Source of the DNA: Fibrella arboris | GTDB taxonomy: Bacteria; Bacteroidota; Bacteroidia; Cytophagales; Spirosomataceae | NCBI RefSeq assembly: GCF_041321095.1 | Contig: NZ_JBGGWE010000006.1 | Coordinates: forward strand, 124,001 to 188,000 | Reading direction: 5' to 3' | Length of the DNA stretch: 64,000 nucleotides | In this document: piece by piece, positions 51,332 through 60,337 of the stretch | Position numbering within the stretch: the stretch's first letter is position 1 | Layout of the letters: each line of letters opens with the position of its first letter | Made by a program: the position numbers and the translations under genes | Notes under the pieces: model-generated | Told to the model about the DNA's origin: nothing | Seen by the model: the letters and a program-made list of their open reading frames with translations, nothing else | The model's database searches: none

Positions 51332-51919
51332 ATGCGCCTGTCTGCTCTGTTTTTCACCTTACTCTTTGTTGGCCTGTTCTTTTCGTTCCGCCCCGCCGTT
51401 GACCGGCCAGCGGTACCTGCGCCCGCTGCTGAAGGCAAAACGATAAACTGGCTCAGTTTTAAGGAAGCCTTTGACCTGAACCAGAAAGCGCCCCGTAAGA
51501 TCATCATCGACGTATACACGGGCTGGTGCGGCTGGTGTAAGGTGATGGATCAGAAGACGTTCTCACAGCCCGCTATCATCGATTACGTGAATGAGCATTA
51601 TTACGCCGTGAAGCTCGACGCCGAACAGGCCGCAGACATCACGGTTGGGGGTCAGACGTTCCGCAAGCAGGGCAATGCGCATGAATTGGCCGTGAATCTG
51701 TTGCAGGGCAAAATGAGCTACCCATCAACCGTATTTCTCGATGAAAAAATGGCGATGATTCAGCCCATTGCGGGTTACCTGGAACCGCGCATGTTCCATC
51801 AGGTCATTACCTATTTTGGTGGAAATTATCAGGCCAAAGAGCCATTTGATACCTTCAAGGCAGGTACGTATGTGAAGGAGTTCCAGCCCGCCATGCCAGC
51901 GCCGGCGCCCGGAAAGTAG
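51332..51919 (+). CDS. Exported thioredoxin-fold protein (CGWC active site)
   Basis: 195 aa with a hydrophobic N-terminal segment (LFFTLLFVGLFFSF) that acts as signal or anchor. The thioredoxin fold begins near residue 55 (KIIIDVYTGWCGWCKVMDQKTF). The active-site pair is CGWC, and the cis-Pro is visible in YPSTVFLDE. The C-terminus is Pro/Ala-rich. It probably reduces or reshuffles disulfides in the periplasm, in the DUF255/thioredoxin_7-like group (family knowledge). Divergent from the histidine kinase gene; no clear operon partner. Confidence 0.9.
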   Translation: MRLSALFFTLLFVGLFFSFRPAVDRPAVPAPAAEGKTINWLSFKEAFDLNQKAPRKIIIDVYTGWCGWCKVMDQKTFSQPAIIDYVNEHYYAVKLDAEQAADITVGGQTFRKQGNAHELAVNLLQGKMSYPSTVFLDEKMAMIQPIAGYLEPRMFHQVITYFGGNYQAKEPFDTFKAGTYVKEFQPAMPAPAPGK

Positions 51920-52145
51920 GTACGTTGGCAATTGGCCAATCCGCGCATATACCCTAGGTGGCGAAAGATTCCAGTCTGGATGTCCATCGCGTTAGCGCTC
52001 TTCGCTGTACTAGCATTGTCAGCCCACAATGACATACATTAGATCGTATAGGCATCAGGCAGTATCCGTTTCTTTTTAGACGCATAGTTCCCTGTCGTTC
52101 ATTGAAGTTGGCCTATATTTAAGGTCTGTACAACCAGCTAACTTC

Positions 52146-53810
52146 ATGCACAAACCATTACGTCTTCTTCTTCTGTGTGCCACCAGTTTCTCTGCCGGTG
52201 CGTTCATCACCAGTTACGACGACCCCAAGCAGCCGATTACTGCCGAAATGGCCGATGTAGCGGCCAACATCTTCGGTATGTCGTTTACCCGGGCCGAGCG
52301 CGACTCCATGGTCGACAACCTCAACGATCAGCGCCGCGACTTTGAAACGATCCGTACCGTTAAGCTCACCAACGACGTTGCTCCTGCGCTGTATTTCAAC
52401 CCACTGCCAACCGGGTTCGTCATGCCAGCCGGAGGCAGTTCATTCCGCGCTTCGCTGCCGGGCCAGGTACGTTTGCCCGCCAACCGTGACGACCTGGCTT
52501 TTTACACGGTGGCTGAGTTAAGCCAATTGATCCGTACCCGGCAGATCACGTCGGAGGCGCTGACCCAGTTTTTCCTTACGCGTCTGAAAACCTACGGCCC
52601 AACGCTCTTCAACGTTGTAACCTTGACCGAAGAGCTGGCCCTGAAACAGGCTCGCCGCGCCGACGCCGACATTAAAGCAGGTAAATACCGGGGGCCGCTG
52701 CATGGTATTCCCTACGGGGCCAAAGACCTGCTGGCCAAACGTGGTTACAAAACTACCTGGGGGTCGGTGCCGTATAAAGATCAGGTACTCGATTATGACG
52801 CCACGGTCATCAAAAAGCTGGAAGATGCCGGGGCGGTGCTCTGTGCCAAGCTGGCCATGGGCGAACTGGCTATGGGTGACGTGTGGTTTGGCGGCAAGAG
52901 CCGTAACCCCTGGAAATCAGAGACGGGTTCGAGCGGCTCATCGGCCGGGTCGGGCAGTACGGTGGCCGCTGGCCTGTTACCCTTTGCCATTGGCACCGAA
53001 ACACTGGGGTCCATTGTGTCGCCGTCAACGGTTTGCGGCACTACCGGCCTGCGTCCTACCTACGGGCGTGTAAGTCGGCACGGAGCCATGGCGCTTTCGT
53101 GGTCGATGGATAAAATTGGGCCGATGGCTCGCTCTGTCGAAGACTGCGCCCTGGTGTTCAACGCTATTCAGGGGCCCGATAACCTCGACCCAACGGTGAT
53201 GAACGTCCCTTTTCGCTATGCGCCCCTGAATTCCTTGAAGGGTGTTCGGATTGGCGTTGTTCAAAAAGCATTCGACAGTACGTACCCGAACAAAGCCAAT
53301 GATCAGGCCACGCTTGAGCTGCTGAAAAAACTCGGTGCTACCCTGGTGCCCATCGAATTACCGCCTTTCCGGTATGGTGCCCTTACGATGATCATCGGCG
53401 TTGAAGGTGCTGCCGCCTTCGACGAACTCACCCGGTCGCGCCGCGATAGCCTGATGGTCCGGCAGATGAAATCGGCCTGGCCAAACGAGTTCCGGTCGTC
53501 GCGCTTTATCCCGGCGGTCGAGTACATACAGGCCAACCGCATACGTACCCAGCTTATCAACCAGCTGCACGACGTATTGAAAAAAGCGCAGGTCGACGTG
53601 TACGTGACGCCTGCCTACGCCGGGGGCAACCTTCAGTTGACTAATCTTACCGGCCATCCATGCGTGGTGCTGCCCAATGGGTTCAATGCCCAGCAGACCC
53701 TGACCAGTATCACCTTCAATGGCCAGCTCTTCGCCGAAGGGTCCGTTCTGGCCGTTGCCAAGGCCTATCAGGATGCCACCAACTGGCACAAGAAGCACCC
53801 GGTTTTATGA
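52146..53810 (+). CDS. Exported amidase signature enzyme
   Basis: 554 aa. A signal-like N-terminus (LLLLCATSFSAGAF) and an extra 110-residue region precede the amidase domain, which starts near ELSQLIRTRQITSEALTQFFL. Catalytic Lys lies in HGIPYGAKDLLAKRG near residue 195. The Ser-rich signature SSGSSAGSGSTVAAGLLPFAIGTETLGS near 260-285 supplies the Ser-cisSer pair. Such enzymes hydrolyse amides, and the substrate is not predictable (family knowledge). Close homologues are often annotated as Glu-tRNA(Gln) amidotransferase A, but this exported form cannot serve that role. Confidence 0.9.
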   Translation: MHKPLRLLLLCATSFSAGAFITSYDDPKQPITAEMADVAANIFGMSFTRAERDSMVDNLNDQRRDFETIRTVKLTNDVAPALYFNPLPTGFVMPAGGSSFRASLPGQVRLPANRDDLAFYTVAELSQLIRTRQITSEALTQFFLTRLKTYGPTLFNVVTLTEELALKQARRADADIKAGKYRGPLHGIPYGAKDLLAKRGYKTTWGSVPYKDQVLDYDATVIKKLEDAGAVLCAKLAMGELAMGDVWFGGKSRNPWKSETGSSGSSAGSGSTVAAGLLPFAIGTETLGSIVSPSTVCGTTGLRPTYGRVSRHGAMALSWSMDKIGPMARSVEDCALVFNAIQGPDNLDPTVMNVPFRYAPLNSLKGVRIGVVQKAFDSTYPNKANDQATLELLKKLGATLVPIELPPFRYGALTMIIGVEGAAAFDELTRSRRDSLMVRQMKSAWPNEFRSSRFIPAVEYIQANRIRTQLINQLHDVLKKAQVDVYVTPAYAGGNLQLTNLTGHPCVVLPNGFNAQQTLTSITFNGQLFAEGSVLAVAKAYQDATNWHKKHPVL

Positions 53811-53897
53811 GGAATAAGGTATACTGCACAACAGACGATGGCTAACAGCTTGCCAGGTAGGGCCTCTCTTCAGGGAAAAGCCATTACCCTTTGTACA

Positions 53898-53927
53898 TTG
53901 TGCATTATACATTATTCCCTAAATTTG
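53898..53927 (+). promoter_or_regulatory. Promoter of the Spt-like gene
   Basis: TTG 53898-53900, 19-nt spacer, TAAATTTG 53920-53927: an exact consensus match. The GTG start is 50 nt downstream of the box. Confidence 0.75.
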
Positions 53928-53977
53928 CACTAAATAGATCATAAACGGGGCTTTAGGCCCTCAAACGGCATCATAAA

Positions 53978-55282
53978 GTGGATTTATTTGAGAAACTCCG
54001 CAGCAATCTCGGCCCGATCGGCTCGAATTCAAAACTCTTCAATGGGCATCATTACTTCGCTTTTCCTAAGCTGACAGGCGAACTTGGCCCTCATATGACC
54101 TTCTTTGGCAAGAAGATGCTCAACTGGAGTCTGAACAACTATCTGGGCCTTGCCAACCACCCTGAAGTACGCGAAGCAGACGCGAAAGCGGCCGCCGATT
54201 GGGGACTGGCCTATCCGATGGGCGCTCGGCTGATGTCGGGCAACAGCGATATGCACGAGGAGCTTGAGCATCAGTTAGCTGAGTTTGTCAGTAAGCAGGA
54301 TGCCTTCCTGCTTAATTTTGGCTACCAGGGCGTACTGTCGGCCATCGAATCGCTGGTCGATCGCCGCGACATTATCGTGTACGATGCCGAGTGCCACGCC
54401 TGCATCATCGACGGTATCCGGCTGCATAAAGCCAAGATGGGCGATTATTATAAGTTCAACCACAACGACATGGCCAGCCTGGAGAAAAACCTGCAGCGGG
54501 CCACCAAGAAAGCCGAAGAAAACGGGGGTGGCATTCTGGTCATCAGCGAAGGCGTTTTCGGTATGTCGGGGAAAGTGGGTAGCCTGGATAAAATCGTTGC
54601 CCTTAAAGAAAAATACGCCTTCCGCCTGTTTGTAGACGATGCGCACGGCTTCGGTACCATGGGCCCAACCGGTGCTGGCGTTGGTGAGCATTTCGGTTGC
54701 CAGGACGGTATCGACGTGTATTTCTCGACGTTCGCCAAATCAATGGCTTCGATTGGCGCTTTCGTGGCCGCCGACGCAGACATAATCCACTACCTCAAGT
54801 ACAACATGCGGTCGCAGACGTACGCCAAGTCGCTGCCAATGCCGCTTGTTGTAGGCGCAATGAAACGCCTTGAACTGATCAAGAAGCATCCTGAGCTTCG
54901 CGAGAAATTGTGGGAGAACGTGCGGGCGTTGCAGAATGGTCTGCGCGAGCGTGGTTTCGACATTGGTGAAACGACTTCTCCGGTTACGCCCGTTCTATTA
55001 CAGAATGATGGCGGTATTGTGGCAGCCACGGCCATGGTTCGTGAGCTGCGTGAGAGCTATGGTATTTTCTGCTCAATCGTTACCTACCCCGTGGTACCCA
55101 AAGAAGTTATCATGCTTCGTGTTATCCCAACGGCGGCCCACTCGCTCGAAGATGTTTCCTATACGCTCACTGTGTTCAGCGAAATTGTAGAAAAACTCAA
55201 AAATGGTTACTACGCGCAGCAAAAACCCGCTGGAATGGCTGAATTAGCCGAAACTGCCGTGACAGAGTCTGCCGCTGAGTAA
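53978..55282 (+). CDS. spt: Serine palmitoyltransferase-like PLP enzyme (alpha-oxoamine synthase family)
   Basis: 434 aa starting at GTG 53978. Alpha-oxoamine synthase features: NWSLNNYLGLANHPEVREA near residue 50, the GARLMSGNSDMHEELEHQLAEF block near 90, the DDAHGFGTMGPTGAGVGEHFG PLP-contact region near 225 and the PLP-lysine motif FSTFAKSMASIGAF near 255. The family condenses acyl-CoA with an amino acid; in Bacteroidota the close relatives are serine palmitoyltransferases that start sphingolipid synthesis (family knowledge). KBL and BioF are the alternatives. The Ala/Glu C-terminal tail is unusual but harmless. Confidence 0.85.
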   Translation: MDLFEKLRSNLGPIGSNSKLFNGHHYFAFPKLTGELGPHMTFFGKKMLNWSLNNYLGLANHPEVREADAKAAADWGLAYPMGARLMSGNSDMHEELEHQLAEFVSKQDAFLLNFGYQGVLSAIESLVDRRDIIVYDAECHACIIDGIRLHKAKMGDYYKFNHNDMASLEKNLQRATKKAEENGGGILVISEGVFGMSGKVGSLDKIVALKEKYAFRLFVDDAHGFGTMGPTGAGVGEHFGCQDGIDVYFSTFAKSMASIGAFVAADADIIHYLKYNMRSQTYAKSLPMPLVVGAMKRLELIKKHPELREKLWENVRALQNGLRERGFDIGETTSPVTPVLLQNDGGIVAATAMVRELRESYGIFCSIVTYPVVPKEVIMLRVIPTAAHSLEDVSYTLTVFSEIVEKLKNGYYAQQKPAGMAELAETAVTESAAE

Positions 55283-55331
55283 GGTACAGGGGTTTAAGTT
55301 GTATTATTCTGTTATTTTTTTGACCCGGCTC

Positions 55332-55361
55332 TTGCGGTGTATAAGAGAATAGCTATATTTC
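55332..55361 (+). promoter_or_regulatory. Promoter of the histone-H1-like gene
   Basis: TTG 55332-55334, 19-nt spacer, TATATTTC 55354-55361 (one mismatch in TAnnTTTG), 57 nt before the ATG. Confidence 0.65.
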
Positions 55362-55418
55362 GCCCAAATACGCGTTTTTAGCGCATTTAAGCACTTTTCA
55401 CACTTAAACCCCAATCGT

Positions 55419-55601
55419 ATGACACGCTTTGAGGAAGTAAAAAACCTGATTATGTCACTAGAAGGCGACTTCGATAAATTCTATGACAAAAAGAATCAGG
55501 CGGCCGGAACTCGGGTACGTAAGGGTATGCAGGACCTGAAAACAATGGCCCAGCAGATCCGCTCCGAAGTTCAGGACCAGAAAAACGCTGCTGCAAAATA
55601 G
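55419..55601 (+). CDS. Histone H1-like small protein (Hc1-like type)
   Basis: 60 aa. The sequence MTRFEEVKNLIMSLEGDFDKF ... MQDLKTMAQQIRSEVQDQK fits the short histone-H1-like proteins found across Bacteroidota: an N-terminal amphipathic helix, a basic turn GTRVRKG and a C-terminal helix. The usual Lys/Ala-rich tail of chlamydial Hc1 is missing. DNA binding is inferred from the family name only. It has its own promoter at 55332 and its own terminator at 55627, so it is a single-gene unit and probably abundant. Confidence 0.8.
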   Translation: MTRFEEVKNLIMSLEGDFDKFYDKKNQAAGTRVRKGMQDLKTMAQQIRSEVQDQKNAAAK

Positions 55602-55626
55602 TTTGTTTTTCTTGCCACTATTAATC

Positions 55627-55660
55627 AAACCCGCCCGAACACCCCTGTTCGGGCGGGTTT
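55627..55660 (+). terminator. Strong terminator after the H1-like gene
   Basis: AACCCGCCCGAACA-cccc-TGTTCGGGCGGGTTT is a perfect GC-rich hairpin with a short T run, likely bidirectional. Confidence 0.88.
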
Positions 55661-55738
55661 GACGTTTATAGGCTGACAATCATGGGGAAAAACAAAAGTC
55701 CATTCAAACAGTGGGCTAAAGTTGTCTTTTATTATCCC

Positions 55739-55746
55739 TACTTTTG
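55739..55746 (+). promoter_or_regulatory. -7 box of the mreB promoter
   Basis: TACTTTTG is an exact TAnnTTTG match 48 nt before the mreB ATG. The nearest upstream TTG gives a 14-nt spacer, shorter than usual, so the -33 element is uncertain. Confidence 0.5.
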
Positions 55747-55794
55747 TGTATTGTTTGGAAATCCAGCTTAGCATCTATACGTAACCAGCCTGAA

Positions 55795-56820
55795 ATGGGA
55801 CTTTTTAATTTTTTGACTAGCGACATTGCTATCGATTTGGGTACGGCCAATACCCTTATTATTCATAAAGACCGCATCGTAGTCGACGAGCCGTCGATTA
55901 TTGCCATGGACAAAGTCAGCGGTAAAGTGCTGGCTATTGGGCATAAGGCAATGCAGATGCACGAAAAGACAAACGAAAACATCAAAACGATCCGCCCGCT
56001 GAAAGACGGGGTAATTGCTGACTTTACAGCAGCGGAGTTGATGATTCGGGGGTTGATCAAAATGATTGAATCAGGCAATCGCCTGTTCTCGCCCTCACAT
56101 CGTATGGTCATCTGCATTCCGTCGGGCATCACCGAAGTAGAAAAACGGGCTGTTAAAGACTCAGCCGAACACGCAGGAGCCAAGGAGGTGTACATGGTAC
56201 ACGAGCCAATCGCTGCCGCCATAGGTATTGGTATCGACATTACCCAGCCCAACGGCACCATGATCGTTGATATTGGCGGGGGAACTACCGAAATCGCCGT
56301 TATCGCTCTCTCCGGCATTGTCTGCGAACAGTCGATTCGGATCGCCGGCGACGTGTTTACCCGCGATATCGTGGATTACATGCGCCGTGAGCACAACCTG
56401 CTGATCGGTGAACGCTCGGCCGAACAGATCAAGATGGAAGTGGGCTCGGCGCTACCCGAACTCGACAACCCGCCCGCCGACTACGAAATCCGTGGTCGCG
56501 ACTTGATGACCGGTATCCCGAAAGAAATTAAGGTCACCTACAGCGAAATCGCCTACGCCCTCGATAAGTCGATCTCGAAAATTGAGGAAGCCGTCATGAA
56601 AGCCCTGGAAGTATCACCACCCGAACTATCGGCCGATATTTATACCAACGGTATTCACCTGACGGGCGGTGGTGCACTGTTGCACGGCCTCGACAAGCGG
56701 CTGGCCAGCAAAACCAAACTGCCTATTCACGTAGCCGACGATCCGCTCAAAGCGGTAGTGAAAGGCACTGGTGAAGTAATTAAAAATCTTGATCTTTACA
56801 AGTCAGTACTGATTTCGTAG
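55795..56820 (+). CDS. mreB: Rod shape-determining actin homologue MreB
   Basis: 341 aa from the ATG of MGLFNFLTSDIAIDLGTANTL (55795). A TTG further upstream would overlap the promoter box. MreB motifs: phosphate loop DLGTANTLI at the N-terminus, ICIPSGITEVEKRAVKDSA near residue 110, EPIAAAIGIGIDI near 140, MIVDIGGGTTEIAVIALSG near 160, and the adenosine loop LTGGGALLHGLD near 290. It forms filaments that steer cell-wall growth (established). mreC and mreD follow. The mrdA-rodA genes that often come next are replaced by a sigma factor gene. Confidence 0.97.
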   Translation: MGLFNFLTSDIAIDLGTANTLIIHKDRIVVDEPSIIAMDKVSGKVLAIGHKAMQMHEKTNENIKTIRPLKDGVIADFTAAELMIRGLIKMIESGNRLFSPSHRMVICIPSGITEVEKRAVKDSAEHAGAKEVYMVHEPIAAAIGIGIDITQPNGTMIVDIGGGTTEIAVIALSGIVCEQSIRIAGDVFTRDIVDYMRREHNLLIGERSAEQIKMEVGSALPELDNPPADYEIRGRDLMTGIPKEIKVTYSEIAYALDKSISKIEEAVMKALEVSPPELSADIYTNGIHLTGGGALLHGLDKRLASKTKLPIHVADDPLKAVVKGTGEVIKNLDLYKSVLIS

Positions 56821-56823
56821 ATT

Positions 56824-56906
56824 GTTTGCCGTTTACTGTTTGCTGTTTACTATTGCTCCGCCTGAGCCGAAAGCAAACAGTAGACGGCAAACAGTAAACA
56901 GTAAAC
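56824..56906. repeat. Intergenic inverted repeat 7 (GTTTACTGTTTGC hairpin)
   Basis: Words GTTTGCC, GTTTACT and GTTTGCT on the left recur as AGCAAAC, AGTAGAC, GGCAAAC and AGTAAAC on the right, with one extra unit. The tip is TTGCTCCGCCTGAGCCGA. The repeat fills the gap from 4 nt after the mreB stop to 7 nt before the mreC start. Confidence 0.88.
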
Positions 56907-56913
56907 TTTCTTT

Positions 56914-57753
56914 GTGGAACAACTCTTTGCCTTTATTGCCCAAAGCCGCAACTTCATTCTGTTTGTGTTGCTGGAGGTGCTGTGCTTTTACTTTATCATC
57001 AACACAAACAACTATTGGAGTGCCAGTTTCTTCAATACCTCAAACCAGTATGCGGCGAAGCTACTGACTCTGTCGAACACGGCCCGAGAGTATGCCAACC
57101 TACGGCAGGTAAACGCCGATCTGGCCGCCGAAAACCTACGTCTACGTACTCAACTGACGCAACGGCAGCAGGAACGCAGCCCGTCAAGCCCACCACTTTA
57201 CAAAGCGGACTCAATTTTCGCCGCACGTTTTACCTTTACCGTTGGTAAGGTAATCAACAACACCACTACGTTCGCCAATAATTACCTGACCATCGACAAA
57301 GGTACCGCCGACGGTATTAAGCCGGGAATGGGCGTTATTTCTCCGACGGGCATTGTAGGGCGAGTCCATTTCTGCAACGAACATTTCTCCGTTATCACCT
57401 CAATTCTACATTCCGAATTTCGGGTATCGGCTAGCCTGGTAAAAGCTAATGAGATCGGAACGGCTCGCTGGCTGGGCGTTGACCCGACTAAAATGGCACT
57501 GCTCGATATTTCGCGCTACAAACCAGTTAGCAAAGGCGACTCAGTGGTCACGTCGAATCAGAACTCTGTCTTTCCGCCGGGTATTCTCATTGGGCGGGTG
57601 CGAACCATCGGCGTACAGGCCAACCAGACGTTCCATGACCTGACCATCGACTTATCGACTAATTTTGGCAACCTGTCTTACGTTTATGTGGTGCAGAACA
57701 GTTTAGCGGCTCAACAGGAGCAACTGGAAAAACAGATTGACAGCGAGAAATAA
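56914..57753 (+). CDS. mreC: Rod shape-determining protein MreC
   Basis: 279 aa from GTG 56914. One N-terminal membrane helix (FILFVLLEVLCFYFII) is followed by a coiled coil at about 60-90 (ANLRQVNADLAAENLRLRTQL). Two MreC beta domains follow: TVGKVINNTTTFANNYLTIDKGTADGIKPGMGVISPTGIVGRV, and the later SKGDSVVTSNQNSVFPPGILIGRV. MreC links MreB to the wall-synthesis enzymes in the periplasm (established). The right arm of hairpin 7 occupies the position where a ribosome would bind. Confidence 0.95.
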   Translation: MEQLFAFIAQSRNFILFVLLEVLCFYFIINTNNYWSASFFNTSNQYAAKLLTLSNTAREYANLRQVNADLAAENLRLRTQLTQRQQERSPSSPPLYKADSIFAARFTFTVGKVINNTTTFANNYLTIDKGTADGIKPGMGVISPTGIVGRVHFCNEHFSVITSILHSEFRVSASLVKANEIGTARWLGVDPTKMALLDISRYKPVSKGDSVVTSNQNSVFPPGILIGRVRTIGVQANQTFHDLTIDLSTNFGNLSYVYVVQNSLAAQQEQLEKQIDSEK

Positions 57754-57792
57754 GTAGCTACCGACTCCGCAACGCCCCACCTTATCGATTAC

Positions 57793-58299
57793 ATGACCCT
57801 TCGCGAAATTCTTGTCCTCGTTTCCCTCTTTCTGCTTTACCTGCTTCTTCAGATCCTGATCGTCAGAAATCTGGTCCTGTTCGATTACGGATTCTGCTTT
57901 ATCTACGTAGCCTGTATCCTGTTGCTGCCAAACGAATTCAGTCAAACCTGGCTGCTGCTGCTTGCTTTCGTTACAGGTGTTATTGTTGATACGTTTTATA
58001 ACACGCTGGGCATCCACGCAGCCGCTACGGTGCTTATGACGTACCTGCGCCCGCTGGTAGTACGCGTTCAGATGAGCCAGCGCATTCAGGAGTCACGGGT
58101 AGTGTTTACATTGCAGGAGCTGGGCTTTACCGATTTTTTCAAGTACGTGTTTGTCCTGGTTTTTATTCACCACGCTTTTCTGTTTCTTATTGAAGCCGGG
58201 AGTATATCGCTCCTGTTGCCTACAGCCATACGTACAGTGGCCAGTGCCGTATTCACCACCTTAAGCATCACGCTGATTCAGTTTTTTACCCGGCGATAA
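57793..58299 (+). CDS. mreD: Rod shape-determining protein MreD
   Basis: 168 aa, hydrophobic throughout, with five or six membrane helices (LVSLFLLYLLLQILIV first; LLLLAFVTGVIVDTFYNTLG near residue 60; a last TALSITLIQFF-type helix). MreD is poorly conserved in sequence, so the call rests on length, topology, the DTFYNTLGIHAAA motif and position 39 bp after mreC. It is the membrane partner of MreC (established in general). Confidence 0.88.
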   Translation: MTLREILVLVSLFLLYLLLQILIVRNLVLFDYGFCFIYVACILLLPNEFSQTWLLLLAFVTGVIVDTFYNTLGIHAAATVLMTYLRPLVVRVQMSQRIQESRVVFTLQELGFTDFFKYVFVLVFIHHAFLFLIEAGSISLLLPTAIRTVASAVFTTLSITLIQFFTRR

Positions 58300-58530
58300 A
58301 GGTAGCAGCATACCCAGAACCGGACATATAGGTTAGTATGTCATTAGCGGTCGGAAACATAGGCACCCTTTGATTAGTTCTGCCATTTTGACCGGTAAAC
58401 CGTTTAGTTAAACAAAGGTTTGGTTTTTGCAGTAGACTGTCTACACCGGCCTCTGCCAGCGCAGTCTCTCTTTCAGACCTGCGTAAAATCTGGCGGCTGT
58501 CGAGGCAAACCGACTTTAACGCCTACTTTT

Positions 58531-59148
58531 ATGTCGACAATGCCCGAAACTATGTCAGATACGACGCCCACTCGCGGATACACCGACGACCAGAAATACC
58601 GGATCTTCAATAAGGAGTTTATGCCCCATATTGATTCCATGTACAACTTCGCTTTCCGTCTGACCATGGACGAAGACGATGCGAATGACCTTGTGCAGGA
58701 TACGTACCTAAAGGCGTTCCGGTTTATCTCGTCCTTTGAACAGGGAACCAACGCAAAGGCGTGGCTGTTCAGAATCCTGAAGAACAGCTTCATTAACGAT
58801 TATCGGAAGAAAAGTAAGGAACCAGCCAAGGTTGATTACCAGGACGTTGAGACCACTTACAATTCAGAAGATTCAGAGACTGAACACACAGTCGACCTTC
58901 GGGCCGAAACGGTGTCGGATCTGATCGGTGATGAAGTGGCTACCGCCCTAAACTCGCTACCCGTCGATTTTCGGACGGTCATTATTCTTTGTGATATCGA
59001 AGGATTCACTTATGAAGAAATGGCCAAGATCCTCGACATTCCTATCGGTACGGTTCGGTCACGGTTGCACCGGGCCCGTAACCTTCTGAAGGAAAAGCTG
59101 CGAGATTATGCGGCATCGATGGGTTATAACGAAAATATTGACGACTAA
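58531..59148 (+). CDS. ECF-type sigma factor (SigE-like)
   Basis: 205 aa from the ATG at 58531 (MSTMPETMSDTTPTRG). An in-frame GTG further upstream adds a non-conserved leader. Region 2 at about 30-95: FMPHIDSMYNFAFRLTMDEDD, ANDLVQDTYLKAFRF, TNAKAWLFRILKNSFINDYRK. Region 4 near 140-195: ALNSLPVDFRTVIILCDIEGFTYEEMA, then PIGTVRSRLHRARNLLKEKL. The next gene encodes a small zinc-type anti-sigma candidate, which fits a redox- or metal-responsive switch (inference). Confidence 0.95.
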   Translation: MSTMPETMSDTTPTRGYTDDQKYRIFNKEFMPHIDSMYNFAFRLTMDEDDANDLVQDTYLKAFRFISSFEQGTNAKAWLFRILKNSFINDYRKKSKEPAKVDYQDVETTYNSEDSETEHTVDLRAETVSDLIGDEVATALNSLPVDFRTVIILCDIEGFTYEEMAKILDIPIGTVRSRLHRARNLLKEKLRDYAASMGYNENIDD

Positions 59149-59227
59149 ACCGAACTTTTACGATACAGACTTTGGTTAGACCAATAGCAACAATATAACT
59201 AATTTTGGAATAAATAAAATTTTTCCA

Positions 59228-59515
59228 ATGCAAACGTCTTTGCCAACATCGTCGCCAAAGGTACCGGAGAGTATGAAACATTCGTGTGAGCACCAAAGCG
59301 ACTGTCTGAAGTTTATTCAATCGGTACTCGACGGAGCAGCGAGCGAACAGGATCTTGAGAAGTTGAAGCGTAATCTGGAGTCGTGCCAGCCCTGTATTAA
59401 AATGTACCATCTGGAAAAAGAGATCAAAGCTCTTCTTCAGAACAAGATGGAAAAAAGGTGCTGTCCCGAACGTATTATCGAAGACATCCGTAGCCGAATT
59501 GCTACCTTCAACTAA
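59228..59515 (+). CDS. Small ZAS-like anti-sigma factor candidate
   Basis: 95 aa. The Cys/His pattern is notable: HSCEHQSDC near residues 17-25, SCQPCIKMYH near 52-62 and RCCP near 78. The middle CQPC plus nearby His could bind zinc as in ZAS anti-sigma factors (family knowledge). It is helical, cytosolic, and lies 79 bp after the sigma gene on the same strand. The ATG at 59273 is an alternative start. A TAATTTTG box near 59197 may give it its own promoter. Confidence 0.75.
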   Translation: MQTSLPTSSPKVPESMKHSCEHQSDCLKFIQSVLDGAASEQDLEKLKRNLESCQPCIKMYHLEKEIKALLQNKMEKRCCPERIIEDIRSRIATFN

Positions 59516-59603
59516 GCATCATTGAGCTATTACCTTCGGGGTAAGTGAGTAAGCCAACCGGCCTCTTACTTACCCCGATTTGTTTTTTATACCTTTACAG
59601 AAG

Positions 59604-59713
59604 AACTGTCATTACGCTTCGCTGTCATTAGACAGTCATTAATGGTCATTCATTGCTTTCACAACAAATGACCATTAATGACTGTCTAATGACAGCGAAG
59701 CGTAATGACAGTT
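59604..59713. repeat. Intergenic inverted repeat 8, perfect 47-bp arms
   Basis: The left arm 59604-59650 and right arm 59667-59713 are exact reverse complements over 47 bp, around a 16-nt loop. The arms repeat the words GTCATTA and GACAGTCATT. It lies 24 nt upstream of the gmk start. Confidence 0.95.
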
Positions 59714-59737
59714 CCTTTCCATTAAACTTCTCCCCAC

Positions 59738-60337
59738 TTGGACGGCAAACTCATCATCTTCTCGGCTCCATCTGGCTCTGGCAAAACAACCATTGTCCAC
59801 CATCTGCTACAGTCAAACGAGAACCTTGGCTTCTCTATTTCTGCCTGCACCCGCGACCGCCGGGGCCGCGCCGAGCAGAACGGGCAGGACTATTATTTTC
59901 TGACGCCCGACGAGTTTAAGCACAAAATCGACGCCGATGAATTTGTGGAATGGGAAGAAGTATATGTCGGCGCTTTCTATGGCACGCTGAAATCAGAAAT
60001 TCAACGCCTGTGGGACAGTGGTAAACACGTACTGTTCGATGTAGATGTGAAGGGTGGCCTGAAATTGAAGCAGTATTATGGTGATCGGGCGCTGGCCGTT
60101 TTTGTGAAAGTGCCTGACGAAGAAACATTGCGTCAACGCTTGATCGGCCGCGGAACGGAAACGGAAGACAGCCTGTCGAAACGGCTCTTCAAGGTCCATT
60201 TCGAGATGTCGTTTCAGGATCAGTTCGATGTCATTCTGGTCAATGACGATTTAGAGGAATCGTATGCCAAAGCCCAAAAACTAATCGACGATTTCATTGA
60301 AAACGATATCGTTCCGGCGAAGGCAACGGTAATTTAA
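59738..60337 (+). CDS. gmk: Guanylate kinase
   Basis: 199 aa from TTG 59738, which yields the family N-terminus (MDGKLIIFSAPSGSGKTTIV); no ATG or GTG fits. The P-loop is APSGSGKTT. The GMP-binding stretch is SACTRDRRGRAEQNGQDYYF, and the lid region RLIGRGTETEDSLSKRL is near residue 130. It converts GMP to GDP with ATP in the cytosol (established). Large hairpins stand on both sides, one upstream (59604) and one starting at its stop codon (60338). Confidence 0.97.
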   Translation: MDGKLIIFSAPSGSGKTTIVHHLLQSNENLGFSISACTRDRRGRAEQNGQDYYFLTPDEFKHKIDADEFVEWEEVYVGAFYGTLKSEIQRLWDSGKHVLFDVDVKGGLKLKQYYGDRALAVFVKVPDEETLRQRLIGRGTETEDSLSKRLFKVHFEMSFQDQFDVILVNDDLEESYAKAQKLIDDFIENDIVPAKATVI

